A DNA stretch of 64,000 nt from an uncultured Flavobacteriaceae bacterium (lineage in GTDB: Bacteria; Bacteroidota; Bacteroidia; Flavobacteriales; Flavobacteriaceae): positions 62,001-126,000 of the forward strand of contig CANMSA010000016.1 in assembly GCA_947500385.1 (NCBI GenBank), read 5' to 3'. The translations under genes were made by a program, and so were the position numbers. Under the pieces are notes generated by a model. It saw only the letters and a list, made by a program, of their open reading frames with translations. It did not search any database and was not told the DNA's origin. Each line of letters begins with the position of its first letter. The stretch's first letter is position 1. This document shows positions 27,729 through 36,833 of this stretch, one piece after another.

Positions 27729-28418
27729 ATGAGGTCGTTACAAGGGAGTAAGATTATCGCAGTGGTTCTAAGTTGCTGGTTATTGTCGGGGTGTAAGGAG
27801 CAGGTAGCGAAAAAAGCAAGCGGGCCGGAAGACAGCAGCAGAGTGGCCCACTTACCCTACTATAACGAGGAATCGTTTACTCCGCACTGGTTGACTCCCG
27901 ATAGTCCGGAGGAAAAAAGCTTTCATAAAATTCCCGATTTTCAGTTCATCAACCAACTGGGTGATACCATCTCACAAAAAACTTTTGATAATAAGATATA
28001 CATTGCCGATTTCTTCTTTACAAGTTGTCCGGGTATTTGCACCAAAATGACCGGGAATATGGCCAAGGTACAAGAGGCCTTTTTAAATGATCCAGAAGTT
28101 GTATTACTCTCCCATTCGGTCACCCCATCGATCGATTCGGTATCCGTTCTTAAGAACTATGCCAAAAACCATGGAGTACAGGACAACAAGTGGCATTTGG
28201 TTACTGGTGACAGAACCGCTATATACGAGTTAGGAAGAAATCATTATTTTGTGGAAAATGATTTAGGCGTTCCAAAAGACCCAAATGACTTTCTGCATAC
28301 TGAAAATTTCTTACTGGTTGACAAGAACAAACACATACGGGGCATTTACAACGGCCTAAACCGGGCATCGATCAATCAGCTGATCACAGATATTAGAACC
28401 CTATTGGAAGAATCGTGA
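27729..28418 (+). CDS. SCO1/SenC family copper chaperone, lipoprotein
   Basis: The start is set at the ATG of MRSLQGSK because it yields a clean lipoprotein signal (LLSGC, Cys22); the longer frame from 27678 begins with an unlikely leader. The 229-residue thioredoxin-like protein has the copper-binding SCPGICTKM (CxxxC) and the distal His in FLHTENF. The family helps assemble the CuA site of cytochrome oxidase or keeps its cysteines reduced. No oxidase genes lie nearby, so it is an isolated housekeeping-type gene. Confidence 0.9.
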   Translation: MRSLQGSKIIAVVLSCWLLSGCKEQVAKKASGPEDSSRVAHLPYYNEESFTPHWLTPDSPEEKSFHKIPDFQFINQLGDTISQKTFDNKIYIADFFFTSCPGICTKMTGNMAKVQEAFLNDPEVVLLSHSVTPSIDSVSVLKNYAKNHGVQDNKWHLVTGDRTAIYELGRNHYFVENDLGVPKDPNDFLHTENFLLVDKNKHIRGIYNGLNRASINQLITDIRTLLEES

Positions 28419-28551
28419 GCCCAGGGTGCTTGGACCAAGTTACCCATTGGACCATTGTCTTACGCATTATAAATCAATAGGAAACTAAAGTCCTTATATT
28501 TGGCTACTACTACTTCTATTGTCTACATTTGAGTATCATCCAAAACCTATT

Positions 28552-29436
28552 ATGATGGAAAACGTGAAGGACCTGGCCGATTATCATCGGTTATTGACGG
28601 ATTTGTTTCAATGGCCAACCTCAGCTGAAGCATGGAACCAATACCGCCTTTCCAAAGAACAAATCGACCATTTTCATGAATACGGATATGTATCGGGTAT
28701 TCAAGTACTAAACGATACGCAGATCGATCAACTTCGAAAAGAACTAGACGAGGTCCTAGACCCCAAACACCCTGCCCACCATCTCTTTTATGAGTATCAT
28801 AGCAATGAATCGGATGACCCCAATGCTGTGCTGTTCCATTCCCTGGGGCACTGGCGCATTACCAATGGTTTTCATGATGTCTTATGGAACCCCGCTTTTG
28901 TAATGGCCGCCCATCAACTGCTGGAACAGAAGGCGGTTCGGTTCTGGCACGATCAGTTATTTTACAAACCGGCGAAACACGGAGGGGTCGTTGCTTGGCA
29001 CCAAGACTATTCTTATTGGACCCGTACCATTGCCATGCAGCATCTTACCTGTTGGACCGGGCTGGACGACGCCACCACCGAAAACGGCTGCCTCTACTAT
29101 GTGCCAAAAAGCCATAAATGGGGATTGCTTGATGCCCCTTCGCTAGCCGGAGATATGAACGGACTAATGAAATACCTAACGGAAGAACAAAAAGCCCAGT
29201 TTAAACCGGTACCAATAGCACTTAAAAAAGGATTTGCCACTTTTCATCATCCACTAATGGTGCATGGTTCCTATGAAAACAAATCAGAAATGAGCCGCAG
29301 GGCTTTTGTACTGAACGTTTTTGCAGATGGCACCGTGAGCAATACGAACGAAGAATTGCTGAAGGGCGTACCTCCCATCCCGAAAGGAAAAAAAATGGAA
29401 GGCAAGTTTTTTCCAATGCTCTTTGATTTACCTTGA
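28552..29436 (+). CDS. Phytanoyl-CoA dioxygenase (PhyH) family Fe(II)/2-oxoglutarate oxygenase
   Basis: I chose the first of two adjacent ATG codons (28552/28555); an upstream TTG at 28519 is possible. The 294-residue cytoplasmic protein has the iron ligands in AWHQDYSYW (HxD) and a distal His in PLMVHGSYENKS. TGLDDATTENGCLYYVPKSH is the typical PhyH core. The substrate is unknown. It is convergent with the NRAMP-like gene and is not closely similar to the PhyH protein encoded at 16594. Confidence 0.88.
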   Translation: MMENVKDLADYHRLLTDLFQWPTSAEAWNQYRLSKEQIDHFHEYGYVSGIQVLNDTQIDQLRKELDEVLDPKHPAHHLFYEYHSNESDDPNAVLFHSLGHWRITNGFHDVLWNPAFVMAAHQLLEQKAVRFWHDQLFYKPAKHGGVVAWHQDYSYWTRTIAMQHLTCWTGLDDATTENGCLYYVPKSHKWGLLDAPSLAGDMNGLMKYLTEEQKAQFKPVPIALKKGFATFHHPLMVHGSYENKSEMSRRAFVLNVFADGTVSNTNEELLKGVPPIPKGKKMEGKFFPMLFDLP

Positions 29437-29497
29437 TGTCGGCATTGTTTTCATACGATACCCACCGGTGTACACTTTTCGTATAATCCCGTTTCTT

Positions 29498-30775
29498 TTA
29501 ATCAAAGTAAGCTAGCAAAGCTGCAATGCCGTTATAAGAGATAACACATGAAAAGAAAAGTGCGCCAATCAATCCTAGGTTTAACAAAACACCTGCCTTA
29601 TAGGTCTTCATAAGTTGTTCGTTGTTCACTAATAGTAGTATGCCCAAGATTACCAAGGGCAACACAAATACATTGAATACTTGGGACAAAATCTGCATTT
29701 CGATGGGGTTCGCACCAAGCACTGGCACTAGCAAGGCGAACAAACAAGCGATCGCGGTAATCAACTTAAATTGCTTGGAGCTGGTATCGAGTTCTCCTGA
29801 TTGGTAATCGGCCAATAAAATAGGGGCTATTAGCAAGCACGGGAAAATCGAGGAGAGGCCCGCACTCAAGGTTCCAAAGAAGAAAAGTGTCAAGGCAAAT
29901 TTCCCGGCAACAGGTTCCAAGGTATTCACCATATCGAGTACCTTAGTAACAGGTGCTCCTTGGTGAAATAAAGCACCGCTGGCTACGGCCATCACGGACG
30001 CACTGATAAAAAATACCAACCCAGCTGCCAATATCGCATCTTTTTGTTGTTGCTTTCTATTTTGCAATGTCCAGCCTTTTCCCTTTATAAACAAGGGACG
30101 CGACAAGAACGTCGCCGCTGCCATGGTAGTCCCCACAAACGCCGCGACCATCATCTTACCACCCGCCACTTTCGGGATGGAGGGCACCAGCCCTTTTACC
30201 ACCTCCATAGGCAAGGGATACACAAAAAACAGTGATACGACAAACGACAAGCCCATAATCGTAACAAACAACACCAATATCTTTTCAAAGAAGGTATATT
30301 TCCCGACCATTAGCAGGCCATACATAATTAAGATTACCACGATGGCAATTCCCAGCACCCATTGGTACTGATCGGGTGCCAAAGTTGGGAAATAGATCAG
30401 TAAAATTTCGAAAATAATATTTGAGGAAATCCCTAAGATACCCATTAAGGAATTCCACTGGCCAAAAGATACGCCTACAATAATGAGAATGGCCATTAAC
30501 CTGCCCCATTTTAGGTGTTTTTTGAAGGCAAAAAGGGCCGTTTCCCCGGTGACCAGCGCGTAATTCCCGTAGGCATAAATCAAAACTCCCGAAAAAACGC
30601 AACTTAACAACAATACCCACAGTAGTTGCATACCGTACGTACTCCCCGCTACGATCATCGAAGTTACGCTACCCGTACCGATCGTATAACCGATTGCAAA
30701 AATTCCAGGTCCAAAAGCCAGTACCAATGCAAGGAGCTTTTTTACCAAAGGAGCATTTACAGATAGCCGTGGCAT
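29498..30775 (-). CDS. NRAMP-related transporter lacking the metal-binding motifs
   Basis: The 425-residue membrane protein has about 11 hydrophobic segments and the NRAMP fold pattern. In the first segment, where NRAMP metal carriers have DPGN, it reads IGTGSVT. In the sixth, where they have MPHN, it reads MAAATFLS. Thus the Asp, Asn and His that hold manganese or iron are gone. It starts only 4 bp after the KDPG aldolase gene and is the last gene of the MFS-SDR-kdgK-kdgA operon. Its cargo is therefore open; an organic acid or sugar acid, or a larger ion, is conceivable. Most pipelines would label it a divalent metal transporter. Confidence 0.85.
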   Translation of the reverse strand: MPRLSVNAPLVKKLLALVLAFGPGIFAIGYTIGTGSVTSMIVAGSTYGMQLLWVLLLSCVFSGVLIYAYGNYALVTGETALFAFKKHLKWGRLMAILIIVGVSFGQWNSLMGILGISSNIIFEILLIYFPTLAPDQYQWVLGIAIVVILIMYGLLMVGKYTFFEKILVLFVTIMGLSFVVSLFFVYPLPMEVVKGLVPSIPKVAGGKMMVAAFVGTTMAAATFLSRPLFIKGKGWTLQNRKQQQKDAILAAGLVFFISASVMAVASGALFHQGAPVTKVLDMVNTLEPVAGKFALTLFFFGTLSAGLSSIFPCLLIAPILLADYQSGELDTSSKQFKLITAIACLFALLVPVLGANPIEMQILSQVFNVFVLPLVILGILLLVNNEQLMKTYKAGVLLNLGLIGALFFSCVISYNGIAALLAYFD

Positions 30776-30779
30776 TTAT

Positions 30780-31448
30780 TTAGGGTCTAAGTTCTTTGAT
30801 TAGCAGTAGTGTTTCTCGAACCGTACTTTCCAATAAGGCGAAGTCTTTGTTGGCCAATAGCTCTTTACTGATCAATTTTGAACCCAAACCGACACAGGTT
30901 ACCCCTGCCTCGAACCAAGCTTTCAAATTCGATTCTTCCGTACTTACCCCACCCGTAGGCATGATACTGGTCCATGGTTGCGGACCTTTGATGGCCTTTA
31001 CAAATCCAGGCCCGTATGTGGCTCCGGGAAACAACTTTACAATTTCGCATCCCATCTCTTCTGCGGTATTTATTTCGGCCAATGATCCGCAACCGGGAGA
31101 CCATAGCACCTTTCTTCTATTGCAGACGATGGCAATGTCTTCCCTAAATGCTGGGGTCACGATGAAGTTGGCCCCCATCTGCATGTACAAAGAGGCGGCC
31201 GCAGCATCCGTAATCGAGCCCACGCCCATAATCATTCCAGGAAGTTCGGACAACGCGTATTTACTGAGTTCAGAGAACACTTCAAAAGCAAAATCCCCGC
31301 GCGCCGTAAACTCAAGAAGGCGGGCACCACCATTGTAGCAAGCCTTTAGCACTTTTTTACCCAATTCGATATCTGGATGATAAAACAACGGTACCATCCC
31401 GGTTTTTTTCATGACCGTTGCCACTTCAATTCTTGTATATTGCGCCAT
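30780..31448 (-). CDS. kdgA: 2-keto-3-deoxy-6-phosphogluconate (KDPG) aldolase
   Basis: The start is set at the ATG of MAQYTRIEVATVMK (31448); a longer frame from 31478 would run into an intercistronic hairpin. The 222-residue protein is a class I KDPG/KHG aldolase. It has the Schiff-base Lys in CEIVKLFPG and the general-base Glu region LLEFTARGD, plus MPTGGVSTEE for phosphate binding. It splits KDPG into pyruvate and glyceraldehyde 3-phosphate, the last step of alginate monomer breakdown. It follows the KDG kinase gene and precedes the NRAMP-like gene. Confidence 0.95.
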   Translation of the reverse strand: MAQYTRIEVATVMKKTGMVPLFYHPDIELGKKVLKACYNGGARLLEFTARGDFAFEVFSELSKYALSELPGMIMGVGSITDAAAASLYMQMGANFIVTPAFREDIAIVCNRRKVLWSPGCGSLAEINTAEEMGCEIVKLFPGATYGPGFVKAIKGPQPWTSIMPTGGVSTEESNLKAWFEAGVTCVGLGSKLISKELLANKDFALLESTVRETLLLIKELRP

Positions 31449-31468
31449 TTCATTTAGATTAATTGAAT

Positions 31469-31505
31469 AGGTCACCAACGAAGATACCCTTGTTATTGGT
31501 GACCT
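31469..31505. other. Intercistronic hairpin between kdgK and kdgA
   Basis: AGGTCACCAA (31469-31478) and TTGGTGACCT (31496-31505) make a perfect 10-bp stem with a 17-base loop, without a T tract. It sits in the 73-bp gap between two genes of one operon and may act in mRNA processing or stability rather than termination. Confidence 0.55.
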
Positions 31506-31521
31506 TAGTTCAAGTGTTTGA

Positions 31522-32562
31522 TCAACGTGCTACCCTACCGGAAGCATCACCGCTCATGAGCTTTTCAACTTCCGCAACCGTAGCAAGATTGGCATCTCCT
31601 TTGATCGTATGTTTAAGACAGGATGCGGCCACCGCAAAATTGAGGGCATTTTGATCATCATCCGGGTATTGCAACAAACCATAAATTAGTCCTCCCATAA
31701 ACGAATCCCCTCCGCCTACACGGTCCACGATATCGGTGATTTGATATTCCGGGGATTTGAACATGGTCTTCCCGTCGTAAAGGACCCCTGCCCAGGTATT
31801 ATGCGAGGCGGATATGGACCCCCGTAAGGTAGTGATTACCTTTTTTGCCTTGGGAAACTTTTTCATCATCTGAGTGCATACCGACAAAAAGGCCTCTGCC
31901 TTTACATGCTCCCCCTGTGTGGTTATGTCCAACCCTTCCGGCTTAATTTCAAAGTGTTTTTCGGCATCTTCCTCATTTCCTAAAATGATATCACAATAGG
32001 CGGTAAGTTCTGTCATGATAGCCTCTCGGTCTCCACCATAGTTCCATAACTTGGCGCGATAGTTCAAATCGGTAGAAATAGTGATTCCCATATCACTGGC
32101 AACCTTTACTGCCTCCAAACAGACGTCGGCGGCGCCTTGGGAAATAGCGGGGGTTATTCCGGTCCAATGAAACCAACCGGCATCTTTAAAAACCGCTTTC
32201 CAATCGATCATGCCCGGTTCAATTTCGGCTATTGCCGAATGGGCGCGATCATACACCACCTTACTTCCGCGACTAACAGCTCCGGTCTCAAGGAAATAGA
32301 TACCCAAACGATCTCCTCCATACACAATTTGATCGGTACCCACTCCCCTTTTCCGCATCTCCATCAGTGCGCAGTCGCCAATATCATTCTTTGGCAAACG
32401 GGTCACAAAATCTACCGGCACCCCGTAATTGGCCAGCGAAACGGCGACATTCGATTCTCCTCCACCATATACCACATCAAAACTGTTGGCCTGTGAAAAT
32501 CTTAAAAATCCCTGGGGAGCCAAGCGCAGCATGATTTCCCCAAAAGTTACTACTTTCTTCAT
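31522..32562 (-). CDS. kdgK: 2-keto-3-deoxygluconate kinase (PfkB family)
   Basis: The 346-residue cytoplasmic kinase has the PfkB N-terminal MKKVVTFGEIMLRLAP and YGGGESNVAVSLANYG. The C-terminal signature VDRVGGGDSFMGGLIYG contains the catalytic Asp. It phosphorylates KDG, made from alginate monomers by the SDR reductases, to KDPG. It is 14 bp downstream of an SDR gene and upstream of kdgA, the classical order for uronate breakdown in Bacteroidota. Assignment as KDG kinase rather than another sugar kinase rests on this context as well as the family. Confidence 0.93.
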   Translation of the reverse strand: MKKVVTFGEIMLRLAPQGFLRFSQANSFDVVYGGGESNVAVSLANYGVPVDFVTRLPKNDIGDCALMEMRKRGVGTDQIVYGGDRLGIYFLETGAVSRGSKVVYDRAHSAIAEIEPGMIDWKAVFKDAGWFHWTGITPAISQGAADVCLEAVKVASDMGITISTDLNYRAKLWNYGGDREAIMTELTAYCDIILGNEEDAEKHFEIKPEGLDITTQGEHVKAEAFLSVCTQMMKKFPKAKKVITTLRGSISASHNTWAGVLYDGKTMFKSPEYQITDIVDRVGGGDSFMGGLIYGLLQYPDDDQNALNFAVAASCLKHTIKGDANLATVAEVEKLMSGDASGRVAR

Positions 32563-32576
32563 TTAAATTTCAGCTT

Positions 32577-33338
32577 TTAAATTCCTAATCCTTGTCCACC
32601 ACCAATTTGGATTGTTTCGGCCGTAATAAACGATGCATCGGCACTTGCCAAAAACGATACGACCGATGCGACATCTTCCGGCTGCCCCAAACGTCCCAAT
32701 AAGATATTGTTTTTCCAAGAAGCGAAGACCTCCGGTTTTGTCGATTTAATTTGCGCGTGGAAGGCTGTGTCAATGGTACCGGGAGATACCGCATTTACCC
32801 GTATTCCATACTCGGAAAGATCTTTTGCCAATGCCCTTGTAATGGCATGTACTCCTGCTTTTGAAGTTCCGTATATTCCGGCACCGGGTCCGCCCGCATT
32901 CCAACCTGCGATGGAAGTGTAGTTGATGATATTCGCATTTTCCCCTTTCTTCAGGAAGGGAATTGCCGCTCTGGAAGCGAAAAACACGGAATCGAGGTTC
33001 AATGCCATCACAAATCTATAGAACTCCGTGGTCATTTCTTCAAATCTCGACCTTCCGCCCAAGCCGCCGGCGTTATTGACCAATACATCGATCCTGCCAT
33101 ATTTTTCGCCGATAGCATTGATATTACTAGTGACCGCTTCCTCCTTGGTAACGTCAAAACCATAATACTCGGCGGTGATTCCTGAAGCTTGTAACTCTTC
33201 GACGCGTTGAGCACCTACTTCATCTTCAATACCGTTCAATACGACTATGAACCCATCCTTACCAAGTCTTTTGGCCACTTCAAATCCAATACCGCCTGTT
33301 GCTCCGGTAACGACTGCTACTTTTCCTTTGTTACTCAT
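32577..33338 (-). CDS. SDR oxidoreductase, probable uronate (DEH/ketouronate) reductase
   Basis: The 253-residue short-chain dehydrogenase has the cofactor motif TGATGGIGFE, NNAGG, and the catalytic Ser-Tyr-Lys set with YGTSK. It is cytoplasmic. Lying between the MFS permease and kdgK genes, it probably interconverts keto-uronates, for example reducing 4-deoxy-L-erythro-5-hexoseulose uronate (DEH) to KDG. A second SDR is encoded beside kdgF at 44885, so one of the two may do this step and the other a related one; sequence does not decide which. Confidence 0.9.
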   Translation of the reverse strand: MSNKGKVAVVTGATGGIGFEVAKRLGKDGFIVVLNGIEDEVGAQRVEELQASGITAEYYGFDVTKEEAVTSNINAIGEKYGRIDVLVNNAGGLGGRSRFEEMTTEFYRFVMALNLDSVFFASRAAIPFLKKGENANIINYTSIAGWNAGGPGAGIYGTSKAGVHAITRALAKDLSEYGIRVNAVSPGTIDTAFHAQIKSTKPEVFASWKNNILLGRLGQPEDVASVVSFLASADASFITAETIQIGGGQGLGI

Positions 33339-33369
33339 ATTATGAAATTTTAATCTATTCTAATTTTAT

Positions 33370-34671
33370 TTACATTTTACTTTTAAGTGGTTCTATTTTG
33401 GGGCATAATAACCAGACACTTGCCAGTGCAATTATAGCCATGGTGGCGCCTATGACAAAAGCGGGCGTATAGTTCCCCCCTGAGGTAAGCCAAGGCACCA
33501 AATAAATCAGTCCTGCAGCCGATAATTTGGCCGCCATACCCGCAATGCCGGATAAGGTACCTACCGTTTTCCCTCCGAAAAAATCACTGGGCAGTGTTTG
33601 TACGTTTCCAATCGCGGTTTGAAAACCGAATAAAATAACGGCCATGATGAGTACTGCCGTTGTTGGCCCGCCCGGATTTGCCATAGCCAATAGGCTTGGC
33701 AACATAATTAAACATCCGATCGTAATTACAACCTTTCTTGTTCTATCAACGCTCCAACCCGCTTTTAAACGATTTTGGGCGAAAAGGCCCCCGAACCATG
33801 CTCCCAACATCGCCCCTACGTAGGGTACCCAACCATATATCCCGATTGTTTTTACATCCATTCCGTACACTTCATTCAGGTAAATAGGAATCCATACAAC
33901 GAATAGCCACCATATGGGATCAATGGCCGCAGAGGCTATGATCACTCCCCAGCTCTGCTTGTGCGACAACAATTTTCCGGTAGTCGGGTTATAGCCTTCA
34001 TCGTGCATACCCGCTTCGTCAACTTCCTGATTTTGTTGCCCTGTTAAGATGTACTGACGTTCTTCTTCCGACAGCCAAGGGTGCTTCTTGGGAGGTGCTT
34101 TTACGATGATCATCCAAGGAATCAACCATAAGAGGCCCACCAAACCGACCAAGACAAAAATCATTTGCCAACTAAAATAGACGGTCAACAGTGCAATTAC
34201 CGGAATGGCAACGATACCGCCAACGGCCGCACCCGAATTGAAAAGACCCTGTGCAAACGCGCGCTCCTGCGTGGGAAACCACTCAGCATTCGCCTTCGCC
34301 GCCCCTGGCCAGTTACCCGCTTCCGCGATTCCTAAAATGGATCGAAACAAACCAAAACTCAAAACACCCCGCGCCATTGCATGAAGTGCCGTGGCAACCG
34401 ACCATACCGCAATCGAAAGGGCAAAACCGAGCCGCGTTCCGATCCAGTCGAGAATTTTTCCAAAAATGGCCTGACCAAAAGCGTATGAGAACATAAAGAT
34501 AACCGAGATGGTCGCAAAAATTTCTTTGCGTTCATCAGTAGTACTATCGGGAAACAAGTCTTCCGCAATATCTGGCCATAGCACCCCTATAGACTGGCGA
34601 TCAATGTAGTTTATTACCGTGGCGAGGGCAATCAATGCAATTACCCACCATCTTAGTCCTTTGATTCTCAT
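33370..34671 (-). CDS. MFS permease, hexuronate/anion:cation symporter type
   Basis: The 433-residue protein has 12 predicted membrane segments. It shows the ACS/hexuronate-transporter traits of the major facilitator family: INYIDRQSIGVLWPDI in the first segment and GIAEAGNWPGAAKANAEWFP in the fourth to fifth. It would bring unsaturated uronates or DEH from the periplasm into the cytoplasm, where the SDR, KdgK and KdgA act. It is the first gene of the operon MFS-SDR-kdgK-kdgA-NRAMP. A degenerate copy of the alginate operator lies 24 bp before its start. Confidence 0.92.
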   Translation of the reverse strand: MRIKGLRWWVIALIALATVINYIDRQSIGVLWPDIAEDLFPDSTTDERKEIFATISVIFMFSYAFGQAIFGKILDWIGTRLGFALSIAVWSVATALHAMARGVLSFGLFRSILGIAEAGNWPGAAKANAEWFPTQERAFAQGLFNSGAAVGGIVAIPVIALLTVYFSWQMIFVLVGLVGLLWLIPWMIIVKAPPKKHPWLSEEERQYILTGQQNQEVDEAGMHDEGYNPTTGKLLSHKQSWGVIIASAAIDPIWWLFVVWIPIYLNEVYGMDVKTIGIYGWVPYVGAMLGAWFGGLFAQNRLKAGWSVDRTRKVVITIGCLIMLPSLLAMANPGGPTTAVLIMAVILFGFQTAIGNVQTLPSDFFGGKTVGTLSGIAGMAAKLSAAGLIYLVPWLTSGGNYTPAFVIGATMAIIALASVWLLCPKIEPLKSKM

Positions 34672-34694
34672 ATTATTTTCACTTTGGAACGATT

Positions 34695-34706
34695 CTGTTT
34701 AACCAC
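34695..34706. promoter_or_regulatory. Degenerate candidate operator before the MFS operon
   Basis: On the minus strand this reads GTGGTTAAACAG, matching 9 of 12 positions of TTGGTTAACCAA, the operator seen four times elsewhere in the locus. Only a single weak copy is seen and no good promoter is obvious next to it, so control of this operon by the GntR protein is tentative. Confidence 0.3.
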
Positions 34707-34913
34707 TTTATTTTCCCAGAAAAAGACAAAGGAATAGCAAGAGGGCGAATGGCCCTTTCCGATTTTATACTTAAGGTTATGTCTGAAAATCTCTGGAAGT
34801 AATTAACCTACATATTGAATTACAACGCAATTCGATCGTTTAGTTCTAAGTATTATGTTCCCTTCGTTTTGTGTTTAGGATCAATGAAACCGTGCAATTT
34901 CATCGATCTGGTT

Positions 34914-35615
34914 TTATATGTTATAGCAATATTGATAGAGTGCTTTAAAGTGTACTTTCATTTTCTCTTTCGCGAGTTGCGCATCTTGGTTCTTAATGGC
35001 ATCGAACACCTCTTGATGTTCCTTAATTCCCATAAATGCCAAGCCTTTATCACAAACATGATGTTCTTCAAATTTGGTAATAATCTCCGGTGTTATGATC
35101 AACATGAAGGTGTTCATGGTGCTGTTGCCACTGGCCTTTGCAATTGCCAAGTGAAACAATAAATCTTCTTGCACCGCATCTTCTCCATTTTCCACTTTTC
35201 TGCTATACGCTTCCAAAGCTTCTTTCATCTGCACCAAATCTTGCTCCGTTCTACGTTGCGCCGCCAACCGAACCGTCTTGAGTTCTAGTAAAATCCTCGT
35301 TTCGACCAACGATTTGAAGTCCGGATCTTCCAAGCGTAAGATATCTTCCATCATTCCGTTCATGGCAACTTGACCAATGTCTGCAACAAAGGTCCCACTC
35401 TGGGGCTTCGATTTTAATATGCCATAAAATTCTAGTTTTTGTATCGCTTCCCTCACATTGGTTCTACTGACCTCAAACTTTTCCGACAATTGTCTTTCGG
35501 ATGGCAGTTTATCACCGGGTTCAAGGTTTTTGTAGTTCATTAAATCCCGGATCTTAGATATGATTTGATTTTGGATTTCATGATTTTCACTTTTTGTGAG
35601 GACTTCTAATTTCAT
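34914..35615 (-). CDS. GntR-family (FadR subfamily) repressor of the alginate locus
   Basis: The 233-residue protein has an N-terminal winged helix (about 12-78; LPSERQLSEKFEVSRTNVRE) and a C-terminal FCD ligand domain (about 95-230). The metal-type residues of the latter appear in DLLFHLAIAKASGN, EHQEVFDAI and KVHFKALYQY. FadR-type proteins bind TGGTNxACCA sites as dimers and release them on binding a small acid. Matching sites cover its own promoter and those of three alginate transcription units. A GntR repressor of alginate genes, AusR, is known in Zobellia galactanivorans; this is probably its counterpart, by context. Confidence 0.93.
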   Translation of the reverse strand: MKLEVLTKSENHEIQNQIISKIRDLMNYKNLEPGDKLPSERQLSEKFEVSRTNVREAIQKLEFYGILKSKPQSGTFVADIGQVAMNGMMEDILRLEDPDFKSLVETRILLELKTVRLAAQRRTEQDLVQMKEALEAYSRKVENGEDAVQEDLLFHLAIAKASGNSTMNTFMLIITPEIITKFEEHHVCDKGLAFMGIKEHQEVFDAIKNQDAQLAKEKMKVHFKALYQYCYNI

Positions 35616-35636
35616 ATCTTTTTTAAATCTTTAAAA

Positions 35637-35690
35637 TTGGTTAACCAGATTGGTTTGTTAAATTTATGAAATTTAACACTGGATCGCAAA
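35637..35690 (-). promoter_or_regulatory. Promoter and tandem operator of the GntR gene
   Basis: The operator copies are TTGGTTAACCAG (35637-35648) and the weaker TTGGTTTGTTAA (35650-35661), 13 bp apart. On the minus strand TTTG (35690-35687), 20 bp, then TAAATTTA (35666-35659) resembles the Bacteroidota promoter, and its -7 element overlaps the second copy. This suggests autorepression. Confidence 0.65.
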
Positions 35691-35753
35691 GCTCTGATGA
35701 TTTCTTCTGATAAATTCAGCAACCAAACGGTCTTTGCTCTAATTCGAAGCACT

Positions 35754-35779
35754 TTTACCGGCTCAGACCAACCGGTAAA
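35754..35779. other. Hairpin after the susC-PL7 operon
   Basis: TTTACCGG (35754-35761) and CCGGTAAA (35772-35779) form an 8-bp stem about 70 bp beyond the stop of the last PL7 gene. No T tract follows on the minus strand, so it may protect the 3-prime end of the mRNA rather than be a simple terminator. Confidence 0.4.
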
Positions 35780-35846
35780 GCGCCTCAAAAAACTAACTCA
35801 AACAACTTTCTTTTCTACATTGATTTGACAGTAGCCATTATAGCTC

Positions 35847-36827
35847 TTAATGGCTAACGGTTAAATCATAGTACTTTACCGTCGCAAAACTGGATTCATC
35901 TTTGCTTTGCAAGTAATTACCCGCTTTAAAATAATTTTCGAACACACTCCATTTTTCCATATGTATGCCGTCATACACAACTGAATCGTCCTCATTTAAA
36001 ATTACCTCTAACCTTCCGTTGGATGCAATAACTTCCAGTGTAAATTTATCCGTTCCTATCTCCTCCGGAAAAGTATGTCCTTCGTCATCGGTCCAAGCAT
36101 CGGTAAATAGCATTTCTTGATCTGAAACATTCAGGTCTTTCAATACTTTTGTTTTAACACGTACCTTTCCCTTCTCCCAATAAATCTTTAAGACCGGAGG
36201 GGCGTTATTGTCATCCTCGCCGATAAGGTCTCTTTGTTCATTGGTTAATCTGCCATGTATTTGCATCACAATGGTTCTGTCATATTCTCCCGAAGACTTC
36301 GTTGATATATTGGGTACTGCCAGTGTGCCTTTCATTCTACCACCTTCTGGGAAGGTCCAATTATCAGAATTGCTCCCAGGGGTCATTTGTTCGCGTAGCT
36401 CGGTTCTCGAATAAGTCGAATTGGGGGTCGAAGAACCTGGCACCGTATAAAAGACCAATGTACCGTCGGTAGAGTCATTATACATATAGGGCATTAAAGC
36501 ACTGTTTGTTCGATAATCCAATATGGCCGGTGGCTTTACTTCTATCGGTTTGCCATCGTCGTCTCCGACCGGCAAGGTCACTTTCCAATTGCTCAAATCA
36601 ATCTCGTTCAAGAGAAAAGAATCATCTACCGGATCTTCCGAATCAGTATCCGGGTCCGGGTCGGGTACCTCATTTTCAATATTTACTTCTTCGGGCACCT
36701 CCTCTTTGGAATCGGTAGCACAGGAAGTAATCAGGAACATAAGCAGCAAAACCGACATCATTATATGCATTCCCGCTTGGCAATCGCGCTGTTGACCGAA
36801 GCCTTTCTTTTTTATCATTTCTATCAT
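35847..36827 (-). CDS. PL7 alginate lyase, lipoprotein with acidic linker
   Basis: The 326-residue protein carries the PL7 catalytic motifs: SRTELREQM, QIH in IVMQIHGRL, and YFKAGNYLQ. These enzymes cleave alginate by beta-elimination. A hydrophobic signal ends LITSC (lipobox), followed by a strongly acidic linker (PDPDPDTDSEDPVDD) before the catalytic domain (about 75-326). It is probably anchored on the outer membrane. The start at 36827 lies 6 bp after the preceding PL7 gene; ATG codons a few residues in are alternatives. It is a paralogue of that neighbour and the last gene of the susC operon. Confidence 0.94.
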   Translation of the reverse strand: MIEMIKKKGFGQQRDCQAGMHIMMSVLLLMFLITSCATDSKEEVPEEVNIENEVPDPDPDTDSEDPVDDSFLLNEIDLSNWKVTLPVGDDDGKPIEVKPPAILDYRTNSALMPYMYNDSTDGTLVFYTVPGSSTPNSTYSRTELREQMTPGSNSDNWTFPEGGRMKGTLAVPNISTKSSGEYDRTIVMQIHGRLTNEQRDLIGEDDNNAPPVLKIYWEKGKVRVKTKVLKDLNVSDQEMLFTDAWTDDEGHTFPEEIGTDKFTLEVIASNGRLEVILNEDDSVVYDGIHMEKWSVFENYFKAGNYLQSKDESSFATVKYYDLTVSH

Positions 36828-36833
36828 TGATTT

